A stretch of 64,000 nt of DNA from Pleomorphomonas sp. (GTDB taxonomy: Bacteria; Pseudomonadota; Alphaproteobacteria; Rhizobiales; Pleomorphomonadaceae): positions 1-64,000 of the forward strand of contig JARKNW010000020.1 in the NCBI GenBank assembly GCA_029976075.1. Direction: 5' to 3'. Below the pieces are notes generated by a model. That model was not told the DNA's origin and did not search any database. It saw only the letters and a program-made list of their open reading frames with translations. The position numbers and the translations under genes were made by a program. The first letter of the stretch is position 1. The number at the start of each line of letters is the position of its first letter. Positions 1 to 8,322 of the stretch are shown here, piece after piece.

Positions 1-326
1 ATGGCCTCACGGGCGGGCAGTTTCTTCCAGGGGTTGGGACCGAGATGGTCGCCACCCAGGATGACCTTCTCGAAGGGGAAGCCGACGGCCTTGGCGATCT
101 TTTCCACGAAGTCGCGGAAGTCGGCCGGCGTCATGCCGGTCTAGCCGCCGTCCTGGTTGACCTGGGTGCAGGTGGCTTCGATCAGCACCGGCAGGCCGAG
201 GCGTGCGGCGTGACGCCTCGCCGCTTCGATCACCACCGGATGAGCCGAGCAGATCGACGGAATGCCGCGCAGGCCCGACGTGCGGAAGCGCCACGTGGAA
301 ATGTCGCTCAACGGGTTTCTGGTCAT
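1..326 (-). pseudogene. Tagatose-bisphosphate aldolase non-catalytic subunit (GatZ/KbaZ family), 5' part, interrupted by an amber codon
   Basis: The translation begins [13 protein letters not shown], continues with the family motifs [10 protein letters not shown] and [14 protein letters not shown], and then meets TAG at 141-143. In the same frame it resumes with [14 protein letters not shown] and [16 protein letters not shown], which are family motifs, and stays open to the window edge. In GatZ/KbaZ proteins the interrupted position is Tyr (GGYTGMTP), so a single TAC/TAT to TAG change explains the break. The family assists the class II aldolase that splits tagatose 1,6-bisphosphate. The gene starts 3 bases after the sugar-kinase stop and is the last visible gene of the operon. 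It could be a genuine nonsense mutation or a sequence error; the rest of the gene lies outside the window. Confidence 0.85.
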
Positions 327-329
327 GGC

Positions 330-1277
330 TCAGCTCCTTTGTTCGACGATCAGCGCATCGAGTTCGGCACGTGTCGACGCGCCTTCCATCGGACCCGATC
401 GGGTAACGGCCTTGGCTCCGGCCGCATTGGCGTAGCGGAGCGCCGTCTCGGGGGCGGCGCCAGCCAGCCAGAAGGTCACGAAGGTTGCGCCGAAGCAGTC
501 GCCGGCACCGGTGGGATCGACTTCGTTCACTCGGAAACCAGGCAGACTGATTTCACCGTTGGCGTCGAAATAGCTGGCACCGGCCGCGCCTCGCTTCAGG
601 ACGACCGCCTTGACGCCGCCCTTGAGGAGGTTGGCGATCGCCTCCTTCTCGCTGTTGGCCGGAGAGAACAGGAATAACTCTTCGCCGCTCGGCAGGAAGA
701 GGTCCGTCTCGCCCAGCACGACGGCGAGGGCCTCGCGCATGCCTGGACTGTTCAGGATTTCAGCGCGGAGGTTGGGGTCGAATGACACCGTGCCCCCCTT
801 TGCCTTGATCGATCTCGTCGCCGTCAGCACGGCGTCGACCACGCTCGGCGCGTAGAGCGACGATCCCATCACATGCATGTGGGTGCAAGTCTCGGCAAGC
901 GTGGCAGCGGGGCCCTTGAGATCGATGGTGCCGCAGGCGCTATGGCGGATGTTGAAGACGAAGGCGCGGCTGCCGTCTTCGCGGTAACGCACGAAGGCGC
1001 TGCCGGTGGTACCGAGCGGATCGACCTCGATGCCCGAGACGTCGACACCGTCGCGCTTCAGCCTCTCGAGATTGACATGCCCAAAGTCATCGGCACCGAC
1101 CCGCGAGATGATGGCTGCCGCCTGACCGAGCTTGCCGACCTGATCGATGAAGATCGCTGGCGCGCCGGAAGGGAAGGGACCGATCAGCTTGACCGGTTCG
1201 CGAAAGCCGTCGCCGCGTTCGGTCGCGACGATCTCCACCAGCACCTCGCCGATGGTGAGAACCTTATTCTGACGCAT
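330..1277 (-). CDS. PfkB-family carbohydrate kinase (probable tagatose-type sugar kinase)
   Basis: A 315-residue ribokinase/PfkB-fold cytoplasmic kinase that transfers phosphate from ATP to a sugar. The PfkB C-terminal signature DPTGAGDCF is at residues 254-262, with Asp260 as the expected catalytic base, and the length is normal for the family. The ATG overlaps the permease stop by one base (TAATG), indicating translational coupling. Placed between a CUT2 sugar transporter and a GatZ/KbaZ aldolase subunit, it most plausibly phosphorylates tagatose or a related ketohexose; tagatose kinase is known from galactitol catabolism in Agrobacterium. The substrate is inferred from context only. Confidence in the family is high, in the substrate low. 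Confidence 0.9.
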   Translation of the reverse strand: MRQNKVLTIGEVLVEIVATERGDGFREPVKLIGPFPSGAPAIFIDQVGKLGQAAAIISRVGADDFGHVNLERLKRDGVDVSGIEVDPLGTTGSAFVRYREDGSRAFVFNIRHSACGTIDLKGPAATLAETCTHMHVMGSSLYAPSVVDAVLTATRSIKAKGGTVSFDPNLRAEILNSPGMREALAVVLGETDLFLPSGEELFLFSPANSEKEAIANLLKGGVKAVVLKRGAAGASYFDANGEISLPGFRVNEVDPTGAGDCFGATFVTFWLAGAAPETALRYANAAGAKAVTRSGPMEGASTRAELDALIVEQRS

Positions 1278-2248
1278 TATTGCTTGGCCCGCTTGGAACG
1301 AACGTCGAGCCAGACGGCCAGCAGAATGACCAAGCCCTTGACGATCAACTGATAGAAGTAGGGAACGGACAGCATGTTCATGCCGTTGTTCATGATGCCG
1401 ATGATCAGGGCGCCGATGAGCGTGCCGATCATGGTGCCGACGCCGCCCGAAAGACTGGTGCCTCCGAGAACCGCGGCCGCGATGGCATCGAGCTCATAAC
1501 TGGTGCCGGCATTGGTCTGTGCCGAATAGAGACGCGACGACAGGAGAATGCCGGAGATTGCCGCCATGATGCCGGAGATCATGAAGATGGTGATCTTCAC
1601 CCGGTCGACCTTGATGCCCGAATAGACGGCAGCTTCGCGGTTGCCGCCGGTGAGATAGGCGCGGCGACCGAAGGTAGTCTTCGAGAGTAGCACGTGGTTG
1701 AAGGCGAACAGCACCACCACGATCCAGATGATGATCGGCAGGCCCACGAAGCTGTTGGCGCCGATGGCGATCCAGGTCGGATCCTCGATCATCGCCGGGG
1801 CGCCATTGGTCGGCAGGCTGACGAGGCCACGGAAGATGCCCATGGTCGCCACCGTCACGATGAATGACGGCAGGCCGAGCTTGGCGGTGAGCACGCCGTT
1901 GGCAAGACCCATGGCTGCGCCCGCCAGGAGCGTCACGATAAGTGTCGGCATGAAACCGAAGCCGGCAAGGAAGGCCTGAGCGGCGGCCATGCCGGCGACG
2001 GCGATGATCGAGCCGATGGAAAGGTCGATCTCTCCGAGCAGGATGACCCAGGTCATGCCGAAGGCAGCGATGGCGATCACCGCGATCTGCTGCAGCACGT
2101 TCATGAAGTTGGCAACCGTCATGAAGCGTGGGTTCATCACCGAGAAGATGATGCAGAGGATAATAAGGGAGACCAGGATGCCGCCGTACTGCCGAAGCAG
2201 CTTGGCATAGGGCTTCGGGGCGGAGCTTACGTGTTTCTCATCGCTCAT
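1277..2248 (-). CDS. Sugar ABC transporter permease (CUT2, RbsC-like)
   Basis: A 323-residue inner-membrane permease of the RbsC/BPD_transp_2 type with repeated hydrophobic segments and the conserved stretch WVILLGEIDLSIGS near residue 70. The start MSDEKHVSS was chosen because its ATG overlaps the TGA of the upstream ATPase gene (ATGA), the usual coupling in these operons; an in-frame extension upstream lies wholly inside the ATPase gene and reads as shadow sequence. The protein should form a homodimeric channel with the neighbouring double ATPase and receive substrate from the periplasmic protein at 3951-4841. It ends in a basic cytoplasmic tail. Confidence 0.93.
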   Translation of the reverse strand: MSDEKHVSSAPKPYAKLLRQYGGILVSLIILCIIFSVMNPRFMTVANFMNVLQQIAVIAIAAFGMTWVILLGEIDLSIGSIIAVAGMAAAQAFLAGFGFMPTLIVTLLAGAAMGLANGVLTAKLGLPSFIVTVATMGIFRGLVSLPTNGAPAMIEDPTWIAIGANSFVGLPIIIWIVVVLFAFNHVLLSKTTFGRRAYLTGGNREAAVYSGIKVDRVKITIFMISGIMAAISGILLSSRLYSAQTNAGTSYELDAIAAAVLGGTSLSGGVGTMIGTLIGALIIGIMNNGMNMLSVPYFYQLIVKGLVILLAVWLDVRSKRAKQ

Positions 2249-3759
2249 GACGTGATACCTGTCGCGTGGGCCATGACCGTTTCGGGGGTAGCGCCGCCGG
2301 GCAGTGTGGCGCTGAGCCGGCCCTCGTGCATGACGACGAGCCGATCGCTCATCCCGAGGACTTCCGGCAGCTCGGAGGAGACCAGCAGGATTGCGGTACC
2401 CTCGGCCGCCAGCTGGCGGATGATCTTGTAGATTTCGAACTTGGCCCCGACGTCGACGCCGCGCGTCGGCTCGTCGAGGATCAGAATGCGTGGTTGGGTC
2501 AGCAGCCACTTGGCGAGCACGGCTTTTTGCTGGTTGCCCCCCGAAAGCGAGCCAACCGGCGTGTCGACCGATGCCGTCTTGATGGTCAGCCGGTTCACTT
2601 CGCTTGCCGCGGCCTTGTGCTCCTCGTGCTTGCGCATGAAGCCGAGCGCCGCTGCAAAGCGGCGGAGCGCCGCCATCGAGATGTTCCACTCGACGCTGTG
2701 GGCAAGGACAAGCCCTTCTTCCTTGCGGTTTTCGGTCACGAAGGCGATACGGCGGCTGATGGCGTCGACCGGCGAGGTAATGGTCGCCGGCTCACCGTCG
2801 ATGCAGATGCTGCCGGAGGCGGCTTTCATGCCGAACAGCGCGTTCATCATCTCCGAACGGCCGGAACCGATCAGGCCAAAGAAGCCGAGAATCTCGCCCT
2901 TTCGCACCTCGAAGGCGACATTCTCGAACTCGCCCTCGCGACTGAACCCCTGGACGGACAGGATCGGTGCCTCGCTTGTCGCCGGGGCGGCGGACAGACG
3001 TGGCGGGTAGATCTCGTTCATCTGCCGACCGACCATCATGGCGATCAGCTCGTCAATGGTGACATTCTCGCGTTGGCGCGTTGCGATGTATTCACCGTCA
3101 CGGATGACGGTAATGTCATCGGAGAGCCGCATGATTTCTTCCATGCGGTGCGAGATGTAGATGATGGCGACGCCTTGGGCCTTGAGACGGCCGATGATCG
3201 AGAACAGGATTTCCGTCTCTGCATCGGTCAGCGACGAGGTCGGCTCATCGAGAATGACCAGGCGCGGGTTCGGGATCGACAATCCCTTGGCGATCTCCAC
3301 GAGTTGGCGCTGGGCCATGGAGAGATGGCCTACCTTTTCGGTCACGTCGACCGGTAAGCCAAGGTCACGAACGATCTCGGCAGCACGACGCTCGAGCGCC
3401 TGATCGTTGATGAAGCCGTAAACGGAGGGCTCCCGCGTTGCCAGGATGTTTTCGGCCACCGTCATGTTGTTGCAGAGGCTGAGTTCCTGGAAGACGATGG
3501 TCAGGCCACGCGCGGCGGCTTCCTGAGGATTCTGCGGCTTGTAGGGGGCGCCGCAGAACTCGACTTCACCGGCCGTGGCGCCGTAGATGCCGGCCAGGAT
3601 TTTCATCAGCGTCGATTTGCCTGCGCCATTCTCGCCCAGCAGCGTATGAACGCGGCCGGCACGCACCTCGAGGTGCATGTTCTTCAGCGCGGCGACCGGG
3701 CCGAACAGTTTGGATACGTTGTTGATCTTGAGGATGACGTCGCTGGTCGCGGCCGGCAT
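2245..3759 (-). CDS. Sugar ABC transporter ATP-binding protein (CUT2, two nucleotide-binding domains)
   Basis: A 504-residue cytoplasmic ATPase with two ABC domains, as in RbsA/MglA. The first half has Walker A LLGENGAGKST, signature LSMAQRQLVEIA and Walker B LVILDEPTSSL. The second has a degenerate Walker A (GLIGSGRSEMM), signature LSGGNQQKAVLAK and ILILDEPTRGVD, the asymmetry typical of CUT2 ATPases. The start MPAATSDV is preceded by AAGGAGG, a strong ribosome-binding site; an upstream in-frame extension has no such site. It energises import with the permease it overlaps by four bases. A 10-bp inverted repeat lies in the 191-base gap to the upstream binding-protein gene. Confidence 0.94.
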   Translation of the reverse strand: MPAATSDVILKINNVSKLFGPVAALKNMHLEVRAGRVHTLLGENGAGKSTLMKILAGIYGATAGEVEFCGAPYKPQNPQEAAARGLTIVFQELSLCNNMTVAENILATREPSVYGFINDQALERRAAEIVRDLGLPVDVTEKVGHLSMAQRQLVEIAKGLSIPNPRLVILDEPTSSLTDAETEILFSIIGRLKAQGVAIIYISHRMEEIMRLSDDITVIRDGEYIATRQRENVTIDELIAMMVGRQMNEIYPPRLSAAPATSEAPILSVQGFSREGEFENVAFEVRKGEILGFFGLIGSGRSEMMNALFGMKAASGSICIDGEPATITSPVDAISRRIAFVTENRKEEGLVLAHSVEWNISMAALRRFAAALGFMRKHEEHKAAASEVNRLTIKTASVDTPVGSLSGGNQQKAVLAKWLLTQPRILILDEPTRGVDVGAKFEIYKIIRQLAAEGTAILLVSSELPEVLGMSDRLVVMHEGRLSATLPGGATPETVMAHATGITS

Positions 3760-3786
3760 GCCCGCCTCCTTATCCGACGCAGAAAG

Positions 3787-3819
3787 CCTCGGCCGGGACG
3801 AATGCCGGACCGGCCGAGG
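3787..3819 (-). promoter_or_regulatory. Intercistronic hairpin between binding-protein and ATPase genes
   Basis: A perfect 10-bp inverted repeat, CCTCGGCCGG and CCGGCCGAGG, with a 13-base loop, in the gap between the periplasmic binding-protein stop and the ATPase start. There is no T-run after it on the minus strand. Such stems commonly protect the 3' end of the abundant binding-protein message and lower expression of the membrane components; that role is inferred. Confidence 0.6.
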
Positions 3820-3950
3820 GAGGGAAGACGCGGAACCGCTGCCGATCAAGAGTCGATCGGACGGGACGGACCCTTGCTCTCATGCCGCCGTCGTTTCTCA
3901 AAAGTCTATCGACTTTTCGGCGGATGCGGTCCCGCGTTCTTTGGTTCAGG

Positions 3951-4841
3951 TCACTTGCGGGTGTAGACGCCCGGCTCGATCGGCTGCTCGGCAGGCACTT
4001 CCTTGCCGGCGATGACGTCGATGGCCGTATCGACGGCGCGCTTGCCCATCTCGCCAGGGAACTGCTGGATGACGCCGACCATCACCGGGTTGGTATCAAC
4101 GGCCTTGCGGGCCTCTTCCATGCCGTCGAAGCCGATCACCTTGACCTGGTTCTCGAGGCCGGCCGACTTCACCGCCACGGCGGCAGCCAGCGCGGCGTCG
4201 TCGCCGAAGCCGAAGATGCCCTGGATGTCGGGATTGGCCTGCAGCATGTTCTGGGCAGCGGCCAGCGCCTCGGCGCGGGTGATGCCGGTCTGCTGGGCGA
4301 CGATCTGGATGTCCTTGTGCTCACCGATCGACTTCTTGAAGCCGTCGATGCGGTTCACGACCGACTGCACGGTCGGATAGTCGATGATCGCCACCTTGCC
4401 CTTGTCACCGAGCTCCTTGGCCATCAGTTCGCCAGCCTTGACGCCACCGGTGTAGTTGTCGGTGCCGATGTAGGACGTGACCTTCACGCCGTTGGCGGGT
4501 ACGTCGACGGTGATCACCTTGATGCCGGCCTTCTGGGCCTTCTCGATCACCGCCTTGACGCCCTTGCTGTCGACCGGCGACAGCACGATGACGTCGACGC
4601 CCTTGACGATGAAGTCCTCGACGTCGGCGAGCTGCTTGTTGAGGTCCTGGTTGGCGATCGCCACCTCGAGCTTGACGTTCTTGGCGGTGGCTTCGGCCTT
4701 CATGGCGTCGGCCAGCTCAATGTAGAACGGATGCTGCTGGGTGAGCAGCGAAGCGCCGATGCCGTCGGCCATGGCCGACGTGGCCAGGAAAGCGAAGGCG
4801 GAGCCGGCGAGAGCCAGGCGAGCAAGCGAACGAATGGTCAT
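3951..4841 (-). CDS. Periplasmic sugar-binding protein (Peripla_BP_4 / RbsB-like)
   Basis: A 296-residue exported binding protein, first gene of the CUT2 operon. The N-terminus MTIRSLARLALAGSAFAFLATSAMA is a clear Sec signal peptide with an AMA-D cleavage site. The mature part has RbsB-family features: an initial beta strand IGASLLTQQHPFY, the central VDVIVLSPVDSKG loop and GIFGFGDDAALAAA near the C-terminal lobe. The ATG at 4841 has GGAGGA just upstream and places the signal peptide exactly; an upstream in-frame extension does not look like protein. It captures a sugar or polyol in the periplasm; the downstream kinase and aldolase genes suggest tagatose, galactitol or a related compound, which is inference. 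Confidence 0.93.
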   Translation of the reverse strand: MTIRSLARLALAGSAFAFLATSAMADGIGASLLTQQHPFYIELADAMKAEATAKNVKLEVAIANQDLNKQLADVEDFIVKGVDVIVLSPVDSKGVKAVIEKAQKAGIKVITVDVPANGVKVTSYIGTDNYTGGVKAGELMAKELGDKGKVAIIDYPTVQSVVNRIDGFKKSIGEHKDIQIVAQQTGITRAEALAAAQNMLQANPDIQGIFGFGDDAALAAAVAVKSAGLENQVKVIGFDGMEEARKAVDTNPVMVGVIQQFPGEMGKRAVDTAIDVIAGKEVPAEQPIEPGVYTRK

Positions 4842-4999
4842 CTTGTTCCTCCCACATGGCCGCCGCTCCGGACCCGTCCTCGGGATCAGGAGACATGTCG
4901 GCCGTTGTTGAACTGTCGGGCGAGACGGTCCGCACACTTGGCGAAACGTCACCCGTTGCGCCCTGATACGGGCTTTGCGGCGAACACGCCTCGACGGAG

Positions 5000-5075
5000 G
5001 TTGGCCTTCGTCTCGGCGAGGCCAACACATCACGGAATGTTGTCGCATGTCAACATAGAAATTTTACGCGCGTAA
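5000..5075 (-). promoter_or_regulatory. Leader and putative operator upstream of the CUT2 operon
   Basis: The 442 bases between the CUT1 ATPase stop and the CUT2 binding-protein start hold no convincing gene. Within them is a perfect 12-bp palindrome TTACGCGCGTAA (5064-5075) in an AT-rich stretch, a likely operator for a dimeric regulator, and a 7-bp inverted repeat GTTGGCC/GGCCAAC (5000-5026) in the leader. No regulator gene is adjacent, so its identity is unknown. Confidence 0.45.
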
Positions 5076-5283
5076 TAAATTTGAGCGGCGTACGAAATGT
5101 TGGGGAATTACCGGCGACAAGGCCGATAGCCTTTCGTTTCAGGTGAGAATGGCAGGATTGTGAGACTGGGGCGCGACAAGGTGGAGATTTCGCAAAGGCG
5201 CACGCGGCCGGAGTCGCTTGACCCCGGCCGTTGCAAGATCCCGATTTCCGTCGCGAGCAGTATGAACGGATACGAGGCTCGGA

Positions 5284-6351
5284 TCAGCCAATGCGATTTG
5301 TGGTCTCGCGGTCGAACACGTGCAGCCGGTGGCCATCGAGAGCGATGTGCATCGGCTGGCCGACTTCCGCGATGCCCCGCTCCAACGTGTAGATCTTGAG
5401 ATCCTGCCCGAGCAGGTGGACGTGTACTATAGTGCCGAAACCGGTCGGCTCGACGAGATCGACGCGCGCCGTGTAGCTGCCGTCTTCCGGGCCGGCAACG
5501 ATCCGCACGTGCTCGGGTCGAATGCCGACGGTCACAGCCTGCCCTTCGGAGAGACGGACGCCCTCCGGAGGGGCAATCTTGCTGCCGTCGTCGGTTTCGA
5601 TGGTCCCGGCGCGGCAATGGCCCTCGACGAAGTTCATGGCCGGTGAGCCAATGAATCCCGCAACGAACAGGTTGGCCGGACGGTCGTAGAGGTCGAGAGG
5701 ATTGCCGACCTGCTGGATGATGCCGCCGTGCATGGCGACGATGCGGTCGGCCAGCGTCATCGCTTCGATCTGGTCGTGCGTGACATAGACCGACGTGGCG
5801 CCGATCGACTTGTGCAGCCGCTTGATCTCGGCGCGCATCTGCTCGCGCAACCGGGCGTCGAGGTTACTGAGCGGCTCGTCGAACAGGAAGGCCTTGGGAT
5901 GACGGACGATCGCCCGTCCCATGGCGACGCGCTGGCGCTGGCCGCCGGACAGCGCCTTGGGGCGGCGCTCCAGGAGTGGATCGAGCCCTAGCTTGCCGGC
6001 CGCCGCACCGATCGCTTCGGCGATCTTTTCCTTGGTCGTCTTCCTGAGCTTCAAGCTGTAGCTCATGTTGTCGGCGACCGTCATGTGCGGATAGAGCGCA
6101 TAGGACTGGAACACCATGGCGATGTCCCGATCCTTGGGGGCGACTTCGTTGATGCGGCGATCGCCGATGCGGATCTCGCCGGCGGTGATGTCCTCGAGCC
6201 CGGCGATCATGCGCAGCAGCGTCGATTTGCCGCAGCCCGATGGGCCGACCAGCACGACGAACTCGCCGTCGCCGATCGACAGGTCGATGTCATGCAGGAC
6301 GGGAACCGCTCCGAAGGTCTTGGTGATCGACTGGATGGTGATGGAAGCCAT
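5284..6351 (-). CDS. Sugar ABC transporter ATP-binding protein (CUT1, MalK/UgpC-like)
   Basis: A 355-residue ATPase with Walker A GPSGCGKST (about residues 37-45), signature LSGGQRQRVAMGRAIV, Walker B AFLFDEPLSNLD and the H-loop YVTHDQIEAM, followed by a C-terminal OB/TOBE region containing the MalK-type sequence VGIRPEHVRI. The length and domain order match MalK, UgpC and MsmK. It is the last gene of the minus-strand CUT1 operon and should act as a homodimer beneath the two permeases encoded just upstream. The TOBE region may also receive regulatory input, as in MalK, but nothing here shows that. Confidence 0.95.
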   Translation of the reverse strand: MASITIQSITKTFGAVPVLHDIDLSIGDGEFVVLVGPSGCGKSTLLRMIAGLEDITAGEIRIGDRRINEVAPKDRDIAMVFQSYALYPHMTVADNMSYSLKLRKTTKEKIAEAIGAAAGKLGLDPLLERRPKALSGGQRQRVAMGRAIVRHPKAFLFDEPLSNLDARLREQMRAEIKRLHKSIGATSVYVTHDQIEAMTLADRIVAMHGGIIQQVGNPLDLYDRPANLFVAGFIGSPAMNFVEGHCRAGTIETDDGSKIAPPEGVRLSEGQAVTVGIRPEHVRIVAGPEDGSYTARVDLVEPTGFGTIVHVHLLGQDLKIYTLERGIAEVGQPMHIALDGHRLHVFDRETTNRIG

Positions 6352-6362
6352 GGAAATGCTCC

Positions 6363-7196
6363 TCAGCCCTTCACCGCGCCGGCCGTCAGGCCCTGCACGA
6401 GATAGCGCTGGATCAAGAGGAAGAACAGGCAGGCCGGGATCAGCGCCAGCACGCCGGCGGCCATCATCTGCCCGAAGTCGACGGAGAACTTGGAGACGAA
6501 GGACAGCAGCCCCACCGGGAAGGTGGTCGCCTTGTCACCGGAGATCAGCATCAGCGCGAACAGCAGCTCGCTCCACGCCGCGGTGAAGACAAAGCCGAGC
6601 GTCGCGGCGATGCCGGGCAACGTCAGCGGCAGTATGATCTGCCGGAACGCAGTGAACCGTGTGGCGCCGTCGATCATCGCCGCGTCTTCGAGATCCTTCG
6701 GAATGCCGTCGAAGAAGGACTGCATCAGGAAGGTGGCGAAGGGCACGTTGAAGGCGACGTAGACGATGACGAGGCCAGTGAGGCTGTTGGTCAGCCCGAG
6801 CGGCGACAACATCTTGAACATCGGCGCGATCAGCATGACCAGAGGGAACATCTGGGTCAGCAAGAGCAGGCCGACGATCCAGTATTTGCCCCGGAAGACG
6901 AAGCGCGACATGGCATAGCCGGCGAGGGAGGAGACGATGGTGACGATCACCGCCGTCGACGCGGAGACGATGGTTGAGTTGAAGAAGAAGGTCGGGAAGC
7001 TCGAGTGGGTCAACACGAACACATAGTGTTCGAGGCTCGCATGCGATGGCCACAGCCTTATGCCCTCGGTATAGAGCAGGCTGGTGGGCGTCACCGACAC
7101 CTTCAGCAGCCAGAACAAGGGGAACAAGGCAAAGGCCACATAGGCAAGGACGGCCAGCCGATGCAGCACGGTGAGAACAATGCGCTTTCTGGTCAT
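6363..7196 (-). CDS. Sugar ABC transporter permease (CUT1, MalG-like)
   Basis: A 277-residue inner-membrane permease with six hydrophobic segments and the EAA coupling motif EDAAMIDGATRFTAFRQI followed by PLTLPG, where it docks on the ATPase. Size and hydrophobicity fit MalG/UgpE. The start ATG lies 3 bases below the stop of the MalF-like gene, so the two permeases are translated together. The partner ATPase gene begins 11 bases after its stop. Substrate specificity rests with the permease pair and the binding protein at 8323-9585 and cannot be read from sequence. Confidence 0.94.
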   Translation of the reverse strand: MTRKRIVLTVLHRLAVLAYVAFALFPLFWLLKVSVTPTSLLYTEGIRLWPSHASLEHYVFVLTHSSFPTFFFNSTIVSASTAVIVTIVSSLAGYAMSRFVFRGKYWIVGLLLLTQMFPLVMLIAPMFKMLSPLGLTNSLTGLVIVYVAFNVPFATFLMQSFFDGIPKDLEDAAMIDGATRFTAFRQIILPLTLPGIAATLGFVFTAAWSELLFALMLISGDKATTFPVGLLSFVSKFSVDFGQMMAAGVLALIPACLFFLLIQRYLVQGLTAGAVKG

Positions 7197-7199
7197 CGG

Positions 7200-8135
7200 T
7201 CAATGCCTCGACAACATGGTTTGGCGCAAGGCCACGATCAACATCGAGTAGGCAAGCAGCAACACCAGCAACACCAGGGCGATCGCCGATGCGTAACCGA
7301 AGTCGAGGCGGCGGAAGGCTTGGGTGAAGATGTAGCTCGCCACGATCTGCGTCCGATCGGCCGGCCCGCCGTTGGTCATGACGATGATGAGGTCAGCGAA
7401 GTTGGCGATCCACACGGTGCGGAGCAGGATGGAAATGGCCATCGTCGGCGCGAGGAAAGGCACCGTGATCGAGCGGAACCTTTCGAACGGCCCGGCACCA
7501 TCTATCTCGGCGGCTTCATAGAGATCCTTGGGGATCGCCTGCAGCGCGGCGAGCATCGTGATGGCAAAGAATGGAATCCCCCACCAGACGTTGGCGACGA
7601 CCGGTCCCCACATGGCCGTTTCCGGATCGGACAGGATGTTGCGAGGTTCCGAAAGGATGCCCAGCGCGTAGAGCCAATGCGGAATGGGACCGACGACCGG
7701 ATTGAACATCCACGCCCAGTCGAGGCCGGACAGGAAGCTCGGAACCGCCCACGGGAGGAAGCAGAGTGCCTGCGCCAGCCCTCGTCCCTTGAATGGCTGG
7801 TTGAGCAGCAAGGCGAGGATCAATCCGAAAAAGAACTGCAGGATGACCGAGCTGAACGTCCACCAGAGCGTGTTGACCAGCGCCCCACGAAAGGCGCCAT
7901 CGCTGGCGAGTTCCCGGAAGTGCTTGACGCCGACGAAGGCGCCACTGAACGGGTTGAGCAACCGGATGTCCCGGAACGCGTAGGAAATGCCGAGCGCCAG
8001 CGGCACCAGCATGATGGCGACGATCAGGATCAGCACAGGAGCCGAATAGAGCCAGGGCTCCAGACGCGCGACAATCCTTTGCTTCGCCGTTCGGCGGTCG
8101 CCGTTGGGTGGCGCTGCCGCGGAGAGGGAGGTCAT
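7200..8135 (-). CDS. Sugar ABC transporter permease (CUT1, MalF-like)
   Basis: A 311-residue permease with an initial hydrophobic helix (PWLYSAPVLILIVAIMLVPLAL) and the EAA loop LYEAAEIDGAGPFERFRSI. The start MTSLSAAAPP was chosen because it gives the usual short cytoplasmic N-terminus. The in-frame upstream extension crosses a strong hairpin and has no membrane-protein character. The ribosome-binding site at this ATG is weak, so the start is the least certain part. It pairs with the MalG-like permease 3 bases downstream. Confidence 0.9.
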   Translation of the reverse strand: MTSLSAAAPPNGDRRTAKQRIVARLEPWLYSAPVLILIVAIMLVPLALGISYAFRDIRLLNPFSGAFVGVKHFRELASDGAFRGALVNTLWWTFSSVILQFFFGLILALLLNQPFKGRGLAQALCFLPWAVPSFLSGLDWAWMFNPVVGPIPHWLYALGILSEPRNILSDPETAMWGPVVANVWWGIPFFAITMLAALQAIPKDLYEAAEIDGAGPFERFRSITVPFLAPTMAISILLRTVWIANFADLIIVMTNGGPADRTQIVASYIFTQAFRRLDFGYASAIALVLLVLLLAYSMLIVALRQTMLSRH

Positions 8136-8232
8136 GGGACAAAAACTCGCATAGGTTCGCGGCTCGGCGCTCGATGTGCGGAAGGCACGAGGGCTCGATT
8201 GCCGCCGGAACATGGGGGCGACATGTCGCGTC

Positions 8233-8261
8233 GACCTCCGGCGCGTGTGTCGCCGGAGGTC
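8233..8261 (-). promoter_or_regulatory. Intercistronic hairpin after the CUT1 binding-protein gene
   Basis: A perfect 11-bp inverted repeat, GACCTCCGGCG and CGCCGGAGGTC, with a 7-base loop, lies between the binding-protein stop and the MalF-like start. No T-run follows. It occupies the same operon position as the 3787-3819 stem in the CUT2 operon but has a different sequence, consistent with a message-stabilising or processing element. Confidence 0.6.
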
Positions 8262-8322
8262 CAAGCTTTGAGCGAGCGCCTGCCGACTGGTCACTCCGAT
8301 CGGCAGACGCTCTGACGCTTCA

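Noticed and set aside
141..143. Recoding of the amber codon as pyrrolysine
   Set aside because: The position is a conserved Tyr in the family, one base from TAG, and nothing in the window suggests pyrrolysine machinery; mutation or error is simpler.
7005..8315. A 436-codon plus-strand open frame
   Set aside because: It is antisense to the CUT1 permease genes, is rich in charged and Gln/His residues with no domain, and is a by-product of GC-rich codon use.
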